Virus record (IMG/VR): IMGVR_UViG_3300030333_006531 | Coordinates: 1-33,654 of that record | Length of the DNA stretch: 33,654 nucleotides | Strand: one strand, 5' to 3' | From: a virus | Shown here: positions 1-6,965 of the stretch, piece by piece | Position numbering within the stretch: the first letter of the stretch is position 1 | Layout: every line of letters begins with the position of its first letter | Made by a program: the position numbers and the translations under genes | Notes under the pieces: generated by a model | Seen by the model: only the letters and a program-made list of their open reading frames with translations | Told to the model about the DNA's origin: nothing | Databases searched by the model: none

Positions 1-1
1 T

Positions 2-34
2 AAAAAAAAGCTCCGCCTAATTAAAGACGGAGCT
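2..34 (-). terminator. Rho-independent terminator, leftward (copy 1)
   Basis: Read leftward, a 10-bp stem (one G-U pair; arms at 9-18 and 25-34) closes a TTAATT loop and is followed by eight T residues. It ends the transcript of the 52-429 gene. Rightward transcripts would form the hairpin without a U tract, so it is a weaker stop for the convergent nuclease gene. Confidence 0.85.
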
Positions 35-51
35 ATCGGCTTGGTTAAAGT

Positions 52-429
52 TTAGCAATCAAGAATTGAATGTAAATCTCCAAAAGTTTCTTTGAGATAT
101 TGAATTCCTTCTTGCGACCAAGATACTTGAACGATAGCGTCTAGTGGACATCCTTCGTTAAGAACAACTGCTTCAATAAATACTTTGCCTACTAGCGAAC
201 TCATTACGCCCGACCATTGTCTGCCTGTTCCTGAAAACCATTCGGGCTTTGTGATAACGTGTTGGTCATAACCTCTGCTGTTCCAACCTTTAGTTGGCTT
301 TGCCCAAAAGCTTGTCCAAACTTGGTCCTTGCCGTCGTGCATTAGTTCTGCGGCACCCCAAAGACCACCTTCATTTTTTACAATGTCATTTAAAGTTTCT
401 TGTTCTAGTTTAGTAAGAGTTAATTTCAT
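52..429 (-). CDS. Unknown 125-residue protein, possible winged helix (copy 1)
   Basis: I do not recognise this protein. The N-terminal helix (TKLEQETLNDIVKNEGG) and a C-terminal helix then strand (about residues 72-115, SGVMSSLVGKVF then VQVSWSQEGIQYL) resemble a winged helix-turn-helix, but only weakly. It is monocistronic, with its own promoter at 491-518 and a terminator right after it. The start follows an A-rich leader without Shine-Dalgarno. Against the second copy at 33132-33509 it differs at 13 of 125 residues, and about 20 of 22 base changes alter the protein. It has no signal peptide or membrane segment. A regulatory or host-interaction role is only a guess. Confidence 0.8.
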   Translation of the reverse strand: MKLTLTKLEQETLNDIVKNEGGLWGAAELMHDGKDQVWTSFWAKPTKGWNSRGYDQHVITKPEWFSGTGRQWSGVMSSLVGKVFIEAVVLNEGCPLDAIVQVSWSQEGIQYLKETFGDLHSILDC

Positions 430-490
430 TTGATTATTTAAGATTTTTAGTTTTTTGAGAAGCGTCGAGTGACGCTATCGAGTAGGACAC

Positions 491-518
491 ATTCTACACT
501 TTCACGGTAAGCGTGCAA
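491..518 (-). promoter_or_regulatory. Leftward promoter of the end gene (copy 1)
   Basis: Read leftward: -35 TTGCAC (513-518), a 16-bp spacer and -10 TAGAAT (491-496). The spacer is the word GCTTACCGTGAAAG (499-512), repeated almost exactly at 4651-4664 and in degenerate form at 26057-26069. A phage or host factor may read this word. Confidence 0.65.
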
Positions 519-598
519 GCGGGTAAATGATAAATATTTTCGACGCCCTAAAAGCCTGTTAAATCAACGTATTGGAATAATGCCTAGCCTAGCCTGCT

Positions 599-820
599 CT
601 AATTACGCTTATCCATTATCTCCATAATCGTCGCGTCGGACACATCGAGCTTTTTGCCGACCATTCGAATCCACGCCATGCGCTCTCTGTTCCAAGCAGT
701 TCTTTCTCCGTCGAACCTTAAACTTAGTTCTTCAATTTTACTTAACAACCAACGCTCTCTAATAATTGAATAAGCAACCCAAAGACCAAGCACTCCATAG
801 TCAGCAAGAATTTCATTCAT
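599..820 (-). CDS. Small protein with N-terminal hydrophobic helix and coiled coil
   Basis: The product has 73 residues. Residues 5-19 (LADYGVLGLWVAYSI) are hydrophobic and could form a short membrane helix. The rest is charged and helical (RERWLLSKIEELSLRF onward), consistent with a coiled coil. Small membrane-anchored coiled coils of this size are common near phage lysis genes, but nothing here proves a holin or spanin. Its start overlaps the end of the upstream lipoprotein gene by 8 bases, so the two are translated together. It is the last gene of the leftward accessory operon before the end gene. Confidence 0.65.
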   Translation of the reverse strand: MNEILADYGVLGLWVAYSIIRERWLLSKIEELSLRFDGERTAWNRERMAWIRMVGKKLDVSDATIMEIMDKRN

Positions 821-1328
821 CGCTTTCTAAGTATTCGTATTCTTCTTCCTCTTCACCAATTAAATTTTTAACTCGCTCGACTAAAGCTTGTTCTTGTTTT
901 TTATTTAATAAAACTTTAAAAAGAAAATATCCTATAGCGACAAGTATTACCCATTTAAAAATCGTCGAAAGAAAATCTTTTATCTCATCGATAACTGATT
1001 CGGATGAGTCGGCAACAATATCTAAAGCGTGAGCTTTTGCTTCGTCGCTCGACGCCTTGATTAAAGTTTCTATAACTTCGCGATTCATCTGTTCTACTTT
1101 TTCTGTTCTGTCTTCTTCTTCGATAAGACTTCCTGCAAGTGAACCGCCGACTGCGCCTGCCATCGCAACAGGTGGAGAAACCATTGCACCAATTCCTGCG
1201 CCAACACCTGCACCCGACGTCGACCATAAAGAAGAACAACTTAATAAAAATTGAGCAAATAAAACGAACAGTATTATCGAAATAAATCTAGCTATCTTTT
1301 GAGCTTTTTGAAAAGGGGAGTCGAACAT
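813..1328 (-). CDS. Putative lipoprotein with glycine-rich and membrane segments
   Basis: The product has 171 residues. A basic N-terminus and hydrophobic core end in a lipobox-like LLSC (Cys31), suggesting signal peptidase II processing. Residues 36-65 are rich in Gly, Ala and Val (SGAGVGAGIGAMV), as in glycine-zipper membrane segments. A charged helix follows, then a second transmembrane segment (about 127-145, KWVILVAIGYFLFKVLL) and a very acidic tail (EEEEEYEY). A lipoprotein beside small membrane genes suggests envelope disruption (spanin-like or holin-like) or superinfection exclusion. Which of these applies cannot be decided from sequence. It follows the zinc-finger gene at 1331 by 2 bases. 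Confidence 0.7.
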   Translation of the reverse strand: MFDSPFQKAQKIARFISIILFVLFAQFLLSCSSLWSTSGAGVGAGIGAMVSPPVAMAGAVGGSLAGSLIEEEDRTEKVEQMNREVIETLIKASSDEAKAHALDIVADSSESVIDEIKDFLSTIFKWVILVAIGYFLFKVLLNKKQEQALVERVKNLIGEEEEEYEYLESDE

Positions 1329-1330
1329 TC

Positions 1331-1639
1331 TTACAAGATATCGTCTTCGGAATTATTATCAAACTCGACGTCGGTAAAACTTATGACGCCGTTCCTTTCC
1401 AAAGACCTTGACCGACTCTCTCCCGTGTAATCGAAGTCGTACCAATTTCTATCTTGTTCCTCTTGAAGAGGAATCTTTCTTACGGTGCTGTGATTGATTA
1501 TTTTTAAAAGACCTGAGCCACCGCACTCGACGCAAGTCAGTGGTGCGGTGACTTCAAAAGTCTTGCCGTACCCGTTGCACTTTGAGCAAATTAAAATACT
1601 CACTCTCTTTGCAGGGGTCGGCTTGTTTGATTCGGTCAT
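1331..1639 (-). CDS. DnaJ-type zinc-finger small protein
   Basis: The product has 102 residues. Two CxxCxGxG-like knuckles (C18-x2-C21-N-G-Y-G and C36-x2-C39-G-G-S-G) match the cysteine-rich repeat of DnaJ and of small phage proteins that carry only that module. They would bind one zinc ion. No J domain is present, so a co-chaperone role is unlikely; a small DNA- or protein-binding factor is more probable. The C-terminal half is acidic. Its start overlaps the stop of the ribbon-helix-helix gene by 4 bases (ATGA type), showing translational coupling. Confidence 0.75.
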   Translation of the reverse strand: MTESNKPTPAKRVSILICSKCNGYGKTFEVTAPLTCVECGGSGLLKIINHSTVRKIPLQEEQDRNWYDFDYTGESRSRSLERNGVISFTDVEFDNNSEDDIL

Positions 1640-1836
1640 GGCTTAATAATTTCCTTAACCTTATCTAAGAACCAAGCTTGAACTGAGTCATGCTTTCCTG
1701 CGCCTGTAACGGACGCTCTCAACTTATCCCGCATTCCTTGCGGTAAGAAAAATTCAACGCGCTCTCGACTCGCTTTGTATCGCTTGACGTACTCTGCGTT
1801 TTTCCTTCTTCTTCTTTCTTCGGATGATTCAGTCAT
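1636..1836 (-). CDS. Ribbon-helix-helix type putative DNA-binding protein
   Basis: The product has 66 residues from the preferred start (MTESSEERRR). A longer form from 1860 would overlap the neighbour by 20 bases. The basic N-terminal region precedes a short strand (RVEFFLP), then helices (GMRDKLRASV and DSVQAWFLDKVKEII), the order found in CopG/Arc-like ribbon-helix-helix repressors. Such proteins bind operators as dimers, using the strand for base contacts. It could regulate the leftward accessory operon in which it sits. The assignment rests on the predicted layout only. Confidence 0.6.
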   Translation of the reverse strand: MTESSEERRRRKNAEYVKRYKASRERVEFFLPQGMRDKLRASVTGAGKHDSVQAWFLDKVKEIIKP

Positions 1837-1840
1837 GACT

Positions 1841-2068
1841 CTATGATACCAAGTTGGCAATGTAAAGTGCGGGCAAAACGATTACCCTGTAAATCAAGAT
1901 GCAGACTACGACGGTCAAAACTATCACCGCCCACAATCCAAGAATTTCCAAAATCCAATTAGCTATGAACCGTAAAAAATTATCGCGTTCACTTCGCTCT
2001 TCACTCGACGCGACTACGTCGAAAGTTGGATTGGGAATATTTTTTTCTTTGTTAAAAAATCCAAACAT
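1841..2068 (-). CDS. Small single-pass membrane protein
   Basis: The product has 75 residues. About 35 polar N-terminal residues are followed by a long hydrophobic stretch (about 36-72, including LGLWAVIVLTVVVCILIYRVIVLP). This suggests one or two membrane passes with the N-terminus in the cytoplasm. No family is recognised. Together with the small membrane genes at 2070-2204 and 813-1328 it forms a cluster that may work in lysis or at the envelope. The start codon immediately follows the stop of the upstream 44-residue gene. Confidence 0.6.
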   Translation of the reverse strand: MFGFFNKEKNIPNPTFDVVASSEERSERDNFLRFIANWILEILGLWAVIVLTVVVCILIYRVIVLPALYIANLVS

Positions 2069-2069
2069 G

Positions 2070-2204
2070 TTAAAACCTCCAAGACTCGTCCGTCGAGAAT
2101 ATTAGTATTATTGCGATAAGCATAAAAACCGATATCGCTATTGCGTGAATCAAGTCGCCTTTCGACGGCAAGAAATTTAAAATTGTTTTTAAGAATCTAT
2201 TCAT
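2070..2204 (-). CDS. 44-residue membrane peptide
   Basis: This short gene encodes 44 residues: a basic start (MNRFLKTILNFLPSKGD), one hydrophobic helix (IHAIAISVFMLIAIILIFS) and a short polar tail. Its ATG overlaps the stop of the winged-helix-like gene at 2201-2404 by 4 bases, and its stop lies one base before the next ATG (2068). That gap-free packing between two genes supports its being real. Size and topology would fit a class III holin or a small lysis regulator, but this is inference. Confidence 0.6.
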   Translation of the reverse strand: MNRFLKTILNFLPSKGDLIHAIAISVFMLIAIILIFSTDESWRF

Positions 2205-2404
2205 TGTTCTATTTTTTCTTTTCCTTTATTAGTTATTTGTGCGTACCACGTCGAACCATTTTTGTTCGGCACGGTTTCTATATATTTAAGCATCATTAGT
2301 CGAGCGTGAGTTTCTCGCCCGACCTTAGACCACCAACTGCGGACATCAATCTTTCCCATAGTCAGCAAGTCTAAGGCTTCCAATAATTTCTTCTCACTTG
2401 TCAA
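2201..2404 (-). CDS. Small winged-helix-like protein
   Basis: The product has 67 residues. The helix pattern (EKKLLEALDLLTMG, then RETHARLMMLKYIETV) followed by a beta-wing and helix (TWYAQITNKGKEKIEQ) resembles a winged helix-turn-helix domain of the transcription-factor type. Its start overlaps the end of the upstream putative hydrolase gene by 11 bases. No close family is recognised; a small regulator is the likeliest role. Confidence 0.55.
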   Translation of the reverse strand: MTSEKKLLEALDLLTMGKIDVRSWWSKVGRETHARLMMLKYIETVPNKNGSTWYAQITNKGKEKIEQ

Positions 2405-2837
2405 GGTGCCAATCCCCCCAATGACGGTGACGACCTAACATATTCATCGCCTCTCTTTTTGTGTAGCGTCGAATATCTTTCTCTTCTACCATCGACAATC
2501 TGTAGAACTCTTTCTTATCTAAAATCCTACATGGAATTCGCGTCGTCTCGATTACCTTATCTCCGACTTCGACCCAAGCATGACCACTTCCGTACTGAAC
2601 GCCCTTCGGACGACCATGCACTAAGAGCGCTTTGCTTAAATCTAAATCGCCACACTCTTTCTGCATTTCAATTCCGCCGTCGAACACTTCGCGTAGAACG
2701 AACGTGCAAGCATGTTGATAGCAAGAGTTGTGGGGCAATCTTGGTTTGGTATCTTCGCCGTTGCAATAGTCGATGTATTCCATCCAAGTCGGATTGTTAA
2801 TGCCGTCTATCATTTGTTCAAGAAGAGTGTTATTCAT
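2394..2837 (-). CDS. Putative Cys/His hydrolase, transglutaminase-like
   Basis: The product has 147 residues from the preferred start MNNTLLEQ, which overlaps the upstream stop (ATGAATAA); a longer reading would run far into the neighbour. It contains a Cys-bearing helix (NSCYQHACTFVL, Cys39), a later GSGHAWVEV (His86) and KVIETT (Glu97). That Cys...HAWVE...acidic order is typical of transglutaminase-like and papain-fold enzymes, where Cys, His and Asp/Glu form the active site. The substrate is unknown. Because no endolysin is recognised elsewhere, a lysis role, or cleavage of a host protein, is worth considering. A non-enzymatic member of the fold is also possible. Confidence 0.55.
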   Translation of the reverse strand: MNNTLLEQMIDGINNPTWMEYIDYCNGEDTKPRLPHNSCYQHACTFVLREVFDGGIEMQKECGDLDLSKALLVHGRPKGVQYGSGHAWVEVGDKVIETTRIPCRILDKKEFYRLSMVEEKDIRRYTKREAMNMLGRHRHWGDWHLDK

Positions 2838-3066
2838 CGCACTCCTCCCCAAGAATACGACCATCGTATTCTTTAACGTCTTTAATGCAGAGAAACATCT
2901 TCGCAAGTTTCGACATATCTTTTGCGTCGGCTTCGTCATTGTCTTTTTGCTTTCCCGATTGTAGCAATCTTGATGCAAGCTGTAATGCGAACCCCAAAAG
3001 ATACGAACCCCGCGTCGAGTCGAACAAAGCCTTGGCTTTTAGTTTTTGTTTTTGGTTGTAATTCAT
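2830..3066 (-). CDS. Unknown 78-residue protein
   Basis: The product has 78 residues starting MNYNQKQKLKAKALFD, three bases after the upstream stop; a longer frame to 3126 would overlap the zinc-protein gene. It is mainly helical, with a basic N-terminus, a moderately hydrophobic helix (GSYLLGFALQLASRLLQ) and an acidic C-terminus (GEECDE). I do not recognise it. It is coupled by overlap to the putative hydrolase gene downstream. Confidence 0.55.
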   Translation of the reverse strand: MNYNQKQKLKAKALFDSTRGSYLLGFALQLASRLLQSGKQKDNDEADAKDMSKLAKMFLCIKDVKEYDGRILGEECDE

Positions 3067-3068
3067 AG

Positions 3069-3290
3069 TTAGTTGTTGTCCCTTTTTGAGTAATTTAAAA
3101 GGTGGTCGGCACCTGAACCGTAACATTCAAAATGCCCTACTTTTCTTTTGTGAGAGAGAGCGCCACTAGGCGTTCTCTCTACACGAATCCAAGTTATAGA
3201 TTGCTTGGCTTTTGTTGGTCGACTGCAGAAACAACAATAGCTGTTGTAACGTGCGACTGTTAAGCCTTTGTCTTCTTGGTATCTAGTCAT
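3069..3290 (-). CDS. Small putative zinc-binding protein
   Basis: The product has 73 residues. A C-x2-C pair (Cys19/Cys22, within YCCFCSRPTKAKQ) and a later H-x2-C (His53/Cys56, GHFECYG) could hold one zinc ion. The middle is basic and beta-rich (ITWIRVERTP). Small zinc-ribbon proteins like this in phages are often nucleic-acid or host-protein binders; the role here is unknown. One base separates it from the upstream stop at 3292. Confidence 0.6.
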   Translation of the reverse strand: MTRYQEDKGLTVARYNSYCCFCSRPTKAKQSITWIRVERTPSGALSHKRKVGHFECYGSGADHLLNYSKRDNN

Positions 3291-3291
3291 G

Positions 3292-3915
3292 CTAGTTTAA
3301 GTCCTCCGCATCTACCGCTACCGACTTAATCAGCGACACTTTTTCTTCACCGCTATCTTCCTTCTTATCGAAGTCGTGATTGGCGTGATAAAGAACTACC
3401 TCGCCTCTGATTATTTTGTGGTCGCTTATTAGCGTCGCAATTAAATTTATATCATCCTGAGATTCTGAGTCGTACATAACGTAGACTTCTTCTTTCTCAT
3501 CTATGCCGTAGCTTGTAACGTCGACCTTCATTCTGCACGGGTCGCCCGTGTGTATCTCTTCGATGGTAAAAAGTTTTTCGGGTTTAGTTGGGAAGCCCTC
3601 ACCGTCGAGAACTGCGAAGCCAAATTTTGTCGCCAACTTTAAAGCGTCGTGACAGAAATTCTGCAGAGCAGAAACAGTAATAGAGCTGATGCCTAAGCTT
3701 CTTAAAATTGCTAATGCTTTATCGAAGCCATCGTTAAATTCTGAATTGGAATATTTCATTTCTTTAAGTTTTTGTTTAAGAGTATTATTTAGTTGTTTTC
3801 GTTGTTCCTCTGTTCGAGTAATTTGAGCAACGTATTTGTCATTGTCGCAGGGGCAATGTTCTCCTTGGAGAATCCTTGAACCCCTGCACAATATACATTC
3901 ATAAAAGTTTGTCAT
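3292..3915 (-). CDS. Unknown 207-residue Cys-rich N-terminus protein
   Basis: The first 25 residues carry C7-x2-C10 and C21-x-C23, a probable small zinc site. A charged coiled-coil-like segment follows (TRTEEQRKQLNNTLKQKLKEMK), then a mixed alpha/beta domain with an acidic C-terminus. I cannot assign a family. Its start overlaps the stop of the upstream gene at 3912 by 4 bases, so it is translationally coupled. No membrane segment is seen. Confidence 0.6.
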   Translation of the reverse strand: MTNFYECILCRGSRILQGEHCPCDNDKYVAQITRTEEQRKQLNNTLKQKLKEMKYSNSEFNDGFDKALAILRSLGISSITVSALQNFCHDALKLATKFGFAVLDGEGFPTKPEKLFTIEEIHTGDPCRMKVDVTSYGIDEKEEVYVMYDSESQDDINLIATLISDHKIIRGEVVLYHANHDFDKKEDSGEEKVSLIKSVAVDAEDLN

Positions 3916-4253
3916 TCGTTATCCTCTCTTTTGAGAACTCCGACGCAATGTGGTACTGTCGAATCGTCGCCACCTTCAAAGTAGATAATGTTTCCAAACT
4001 CTACTTGCGAACAGTTAGTTGGGTCGTTGCATAAACGACCGATACCTTCGTTCACATTTCCTGCGACGGGATGAACCATCACCCACATCAATTCTTTTGC
4101 TCCACTATCGGACGGGAAAATAACTTTAATCATTAAGTTGTCATCCTCGTCATGGAACATATAGTTCTTATTGTTAGCTCTTACGAATTCAGTTTCGGCA
4201 GTCCAAAATCTCATGTTGCCTTCTTCGTGTATTAAGTTTTCGTTAGTATTCAT
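3912..4253 (-). CDS. Unknown protein with faint DUF2314-like pattern
   Basis: The product has 113 residues from MNTNENL, chosen because the leader (AACAAAAAACTAAACAAATG) matches the A-rich leaders elsewhere here. The alternative start at 4304 would overlap the upstream gene by 47 bases. The segment ELMWVMVHPVAG through GIGRLCNDPTN and VEFGNIIYFEGG recalls small DUF2314-type domains, but weakly. No catalytic residues are evident. It lies 4 bases downstream of the zinc-protein gene 4258-4581. Confidence 0.55.
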   Translation of the reverse strand: MNTNENLIHEEGNMRFWTAETEFVRANNKNYMFHDEDDNLMIKVIFPSDSGAKELMWVMVHPVAGNVNEGIGRLCNDPTNCSQVEFGNIIYFEGGDDSTVPHCVGVLKREDNE

Positions 4254-4257
4254 TTGT

Positions 4258-4581
4258 TTAGTTTTTTGTTTTCTTAAGGAGAGGGCGAATTGTAAATTCG
4301 ACACCTACTGATTCTGCGCATTTAATAGAACAAAAAGTTATCTTGTTTTTATTATCAGCGTAGTCGCTAGTGAATCCTCTAGCGACCCAATCTTTAATGC
4401 AATGTTGTTGACCGTGTTTGTCGTGAGAAAGTTTTTTGCAACAAGCGCATTCGCCAAGAATGTTTCCGTGTTGCTCAATGTATTCTTCTTTTATATCTTT
4501 ATCTTTAAAAGATAAGCCTTTGAACTCTGTATCTTTTACCGAGTTCCACCAAGCTTTGATTATTGCGTTCTTTGATTTCAT
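4258..4581 (-). CDS. Putative treble-clef or TRASH-like zinc protein
   Basis: The product has 107 residues. The cysteines form two groups: C45-x-C47-C48 with C61, and C84-x3-C88 (TFCSIKCAESVG). A terminal FCSxxC helix is typical of treble-clef, MYM and TRASH zinc fingers. Charged helices occupy the N-terminal 40 residues. It is the first gene of the leftward accessory operon and lies just downstream of a promoter at 4642-4664, so it may be among the first proteins made from that unit. Function unknown. Confidence 0.6.
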   Translation of the reverse strand: MKSKNAIIKAWWNSVKDTEFKGLSFKDKDIKEEYIEQHGNILGECACCKKLSHDKHGQQHCIKDWVARGFTSDYADNKNKITFCSIKCAESVGVEFTIRPLLKKTKN

Positions 4582-4641
4582 AATAATGTTTTTAGTTTTA
4601 TGATTTTGTCTTGGGTCGACCTGACCCTGAAAGACCCCTAC

Positions 4642-4664
4642 AGTATATACCTTTTACGGTAAGC
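4642..4664 (-). promoter_or_regulatory. Leftward promoter of the accessory operon
   Basis: Read leftward, GCTTACCGTAAAAG (4651-4664) precedes a TATACT -10 (4642-4647) followed by GTA. The upstream word is 13 of 14 identical to the one at 499-512. The -35 position (GTTTTA) is poor, so the shared word may be bound by an activator. It lies about 60 bases upstream of the first accessory gene. Confidence 0.6.
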
Positions 4665-4722
4665 TAAAACAGGGAATTTCTAATTATTTTTTAAATGCCT
4701 AATAACGCGCTATTTCAGCGTA

Positions 4723-5016
4723 TTAGCTCGACGCTCCCATATATAACGCTACGGCGGCGGTCATCACCAACCAAAACAATCGCTCCGCGACGCGACTCAC
4801 GCCTTGCGTTTTTAATAAACCATCTTCAACATTGTCGAGCCTATCGCTATGTTTATTTAATCTTTTATTTATGTTTGCTTGGTCAGCCAACATTGTTGCT
4901 ATACGTTCTTCAACTCTTGCAACTGTTATTAAACTTTCTGCAAGTCTATCAACCTTATCTTCTATCCTTTCAAGTCGAGCGTTAAGAGTATCGATTTTAT
5001 TTTCGTTAGCATTCAT
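4723..5016 (-). CDS. Coiled-coil protein with C-terminal membrane anchor
   Basis: The product has 97 residues. Residues 5-70 show heptad-like Leu/Ile/Val spacing (NARLERIEDKVDRLAESL) and form a long coiled coil. Residues 77-94 (VAERLFWLVMTAAVALYM) make one transmembrane helix near the C-terminus. Proteins of this design often end phage tail operons, and have been proposed as holin-, spanin- or anti-holin-like. It is the last gene of the virion operon, 6 bases after the gene at 5023, and no strong terminator follows. Confidence 0.65.
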   Translation of the reverse strand: MNANENKIDTLNARLERIEDKVDRLAESLITVARVEERIATMLADQANINKRLNKHSDRLDNVEDGLLKTQGVSRVAERLFWLVMTAAVALYMGASS

Positions 5017-5022
5017 TTTTTT

Positions 5023-5637
5023 TTAATGTTGAAATCCGTCGAACGATATCCATTGAATAAGATAAAAATTGCTTTTGCCCGAAGACGGATTGCTTGCGTG
5101 AAAGTCAAAAGTAAAACCATATCTGTATCCACTAGAGTCGACCAAATGAGTAAAGCCTTCCGTACCATTGAAGTTATATAAATTCTCATTATCACTTAAG
5201 TCAAAGTTAGAAGTTGTTATAGAACCCGAAGTCTCATTGTTTATATACCAAACTCTAGTAAAAACAATCGGGTCAGCTCCCGACGCAAACAGTTGTGTCG
5301 AACCACCGTTCGTTGTGTATTGATAATTTACTGTAGTTGAAAAAGGCGTTGATGTTCCACTAGCGTGTTCGTAAAAAACCCAACCGTGTTCCATTCTGCT
5401 TCGACGCTTTAATACTGTTGCTAAATTTTTATCTGAAGAAGAAAGGCTTGTAAAAAAGTTTGCGCCCATATCGCTCATGTCAAAATGTAATTCATCTTGC
5501 GTTGCAACAATTTTTTCAGCAAGAAAATTTAAAAGCCTTGGCGACAAAGATGTTAACGGTTTATAAGTCGAGCCTGTGTCGGCAACTCTTCTTATAGTAA
5601 AAGCTTTGTCTAAATATTGTGGATAAGGTGAAGCCAT
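5023..5637 (-). CDS. Putative tail-tip or fibre protein
   Basis: The product has 204 residues, rich in Ser, Thr, Gly and Asn with beta-prone segments, as in adhesive tail proteins. A central DPIVFTRVWYIN followed by a C-terminal FYLIQWISFDG is echoed by PPIVFIKPNKPF and YYDFSWLAIQP in the protein at 6338-6955, so the two may share a C-terminal module. The ATG overlaps the upstream stop by one base. Position at the end of the tail genes suggests a role in receptor binding. No enzyme motif is seen. Confidence 0.6.
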   Translation of the reverse strand: MASPYPQYLDKAFTIRRVADTGSTYKPLTSLSPRLLNFLAEKIVATQDELHFDMSDMGANFFTSLSSSDKNLATVLKRRSRMEHGWVFYEHASGTSTPFSTTVNYQYTTNGGSTQLFASGADPIVFTRVWYINNETSGSITTSNFDLSDNENLYNFNGTEGFTHLVDSSGYRYGFTFDFHASNPSSGKSNFYLIQWISFDGFQH

Positions 5638-6332
5638 TAAAACGGTAACTCCATAATTGTTATATAAGTAAATATTTTATCACCTAAAGATTCGTCGAGC
5701 GGAACAAACTCGTCCGCAGTCGACCAATCAGTATCTTCTGCTAAGTAGCAATGAGCCGTAAGCGATGGAATATAAACACCACTAAGCTTTCCTCCCGAAC
5801 CACTAAAGTCATAAGCAAATTGTTGTCTAGTATATGAGCCTCTCATTAAAGGGCTTCCACCGTCGGTTGAATATTCATTCTCATCGACAGTTGTTATAAA
5901 CGTAAATAACGATTCGCTTCCATTGCTACCACTTCTATTTGTTAACGTAAAGTCGGGAGCGTCCGACGGCAAAGCCATAGCGCTTTGTGAGTTTGTGCCT
6001 AGCCACCAATTACCTTTGCTCTGAAAATACATAAGACCCACAGAAGATTGAGAGACATAGGCGTGGTCATTGTGAGCAACCTTAAAAGTATATATCATGC
6101 CACCTATAGAATATATTGCTTCAGCTATGCTCGACGGTGACCAAGAAGTATTTGGAGCAATGCCCGTTAAAGGGTCAACTCCTGCATGCCTGCAAACTTC
6201 CGACGCTCCTGAGTAAAGTTTCGACAACCAATCTGCGGTTACCTTATCCGAAGAAGTTATAGGAGAAAAATCGTCCATCTCTGTAGGATAGCTCGACGTT
6301 TTTTTATTGCTCGTGTCTTTAGATACTGCCAT
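5637..6332 (-). CDS. Putative tail-tip or fibre protein
   Basis: The product has 231 residues from MAVSKDTS, which lies 5 bases after the upstream stop; a start at 6353 would overlap that gene. It is Ser/Gly/Thr rich with many aromatic residues and beta-prone stretches (LMYFQSKGNWWLGTN), typical of virion surface proteins. No collagen repeat, chaperone domain or hydrolase motif is visible. It sits between two similarly sized tail proteins and probably builds the same tip structure. Confidence 0.6.
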   Translation of the reverse strand: MAVSKDTSNKKTSSYPTEMDDFSPITSSDKVTADWLSKLYSGASEVCRHAGVDPLTGIAPNTSWSPSSIAEAIYSIGGMIYTFKVAHNDHAYVSQSSVGLMYFQSKGNWWLGTNSQSAMALPSDAPDFTLTNRSGSNGSESLFTFITTVDENEYSTDGGSPLMRGSYTRQQFAYDFSGSGGKLSGVYIPSLTAHCYLAEDTDWSTADEFVPLDESLGDKIFTYITIMELPF

Positions 6333-6337
6333 GATAT

Positions 6338-6955
6338 TTATACTTCGTCCCAAGAGTCTCTATATTCTGTCGTCAAGTCGATGGCTCCACCTATGGGCTG
6401 TATAGCCAACCAACTAAAGTCGTAATAAATTGTTGTTCCTGAACTGCCTATTTGATTCGACATAGGAATAAAATAATTTCTTGTAGATTTTATAATACTT
6501 ACTTCAGTGATGTAAGAAGCGCTAACGCTTCCCGCAAAAGGCTTGTTTGGTTTAATAAAAACAATAGGCGGTTCAGTAAATAAATCATCGCCCTTGTCTG
6601 TTTGAAAATAAATCTTTAAACCCTTGAAGTAATGTTTCGAATAACGAGTGATGAAATTGGTGGAGCTGCCTAAAACGTTAGGGTGATTATAAGTCCAAGT
6701 GTTGCCGTTGACTGTTACAGAAACGTCGCCACTTGTTGTTGCAGGAAAGTTTCCCGTTTCTTGCCCTGTCGCTATCCTACAGTTTTGTTTTATATATTCC
6801 CCCATAGGAATTGTTTGCGTCGAGTCTCTAGTTCCTGCGGTTGTTTGCAATCCACTTATGTTCGACTCAACAAACTGCAAATCTAATCCCGTTAAAGAAT
6901 CTAACCCGTCGTGAAGTTCGGGAGTTATCGGTGGTAAGTCTGTAGGGTAAGTCAT
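6338..6955 (-). CDS. Putative tail-tip or fibre protein
   Basis: The product has 205 residues. The N-terminus is proline-rich (TYPTDLPPITPELHDGLD), which may dock it to the hub. The C-terminal half has a PPIVFIKPNKPF strand and an aromatic YYDFSWLAIQP strand, the pattern also seen in the protein at 5023-5637. It follows the large hub gene by 10 bases. A structural, receptor-facing role is inferred from composition and position only. Confidence 0.6.
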   Translation of the reverse strand: MTYPTDLPPITPELHDGLDSLTGLDLQFVESNISGLQTTAGTRDSTQTIPMGEYIKQNCRIATGQETGNFPATTSGDVSVTVNGNTWTYNHPNVLGSSTNFITRYSKHYFKGLKIYFQTDKGDDLFTEPPIVFIKPNKPFAGSVSASYITEVSIIKSTRNYFIPMSNQIGSSGTTIYYDFSWLAIQPIGGAIDLTTEYRDSWDEV

Positions 6956-6965
6956 GTCTTATTTA

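Larger units (their letters stand above)
1..574. repeat. Terminal direct repeat, copy 1
   Basis: This stretch recurs at 33081-33654. By hand alignment the copies differ at about 25 of 574 positions with no indel. It holds a terminator, a 125-residue gene and its promoter. The repeat starts at the TAA that ends the nuclease gene at 33083, so the simplest explanation is a circular or circularly permuted genome of about 33,080 bp whose contig ends overlap. The copies are not identical, so they probably derive from two related phages, or are a real duplication. Confidence 0.9.

Noticed and set aside
52-429. Diversity-generating retroelement variable region in the duplicated gene
   Set aside because: Differences are not limited to adenines of one strand, and no reverse transcriptase or template repeat was seen.
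4694-4722. Terminator after the coiled-coil gene at 4723
   Set aside because: A 9-bp stem with a bulge is possible but no T tract follows on the leftward strand.
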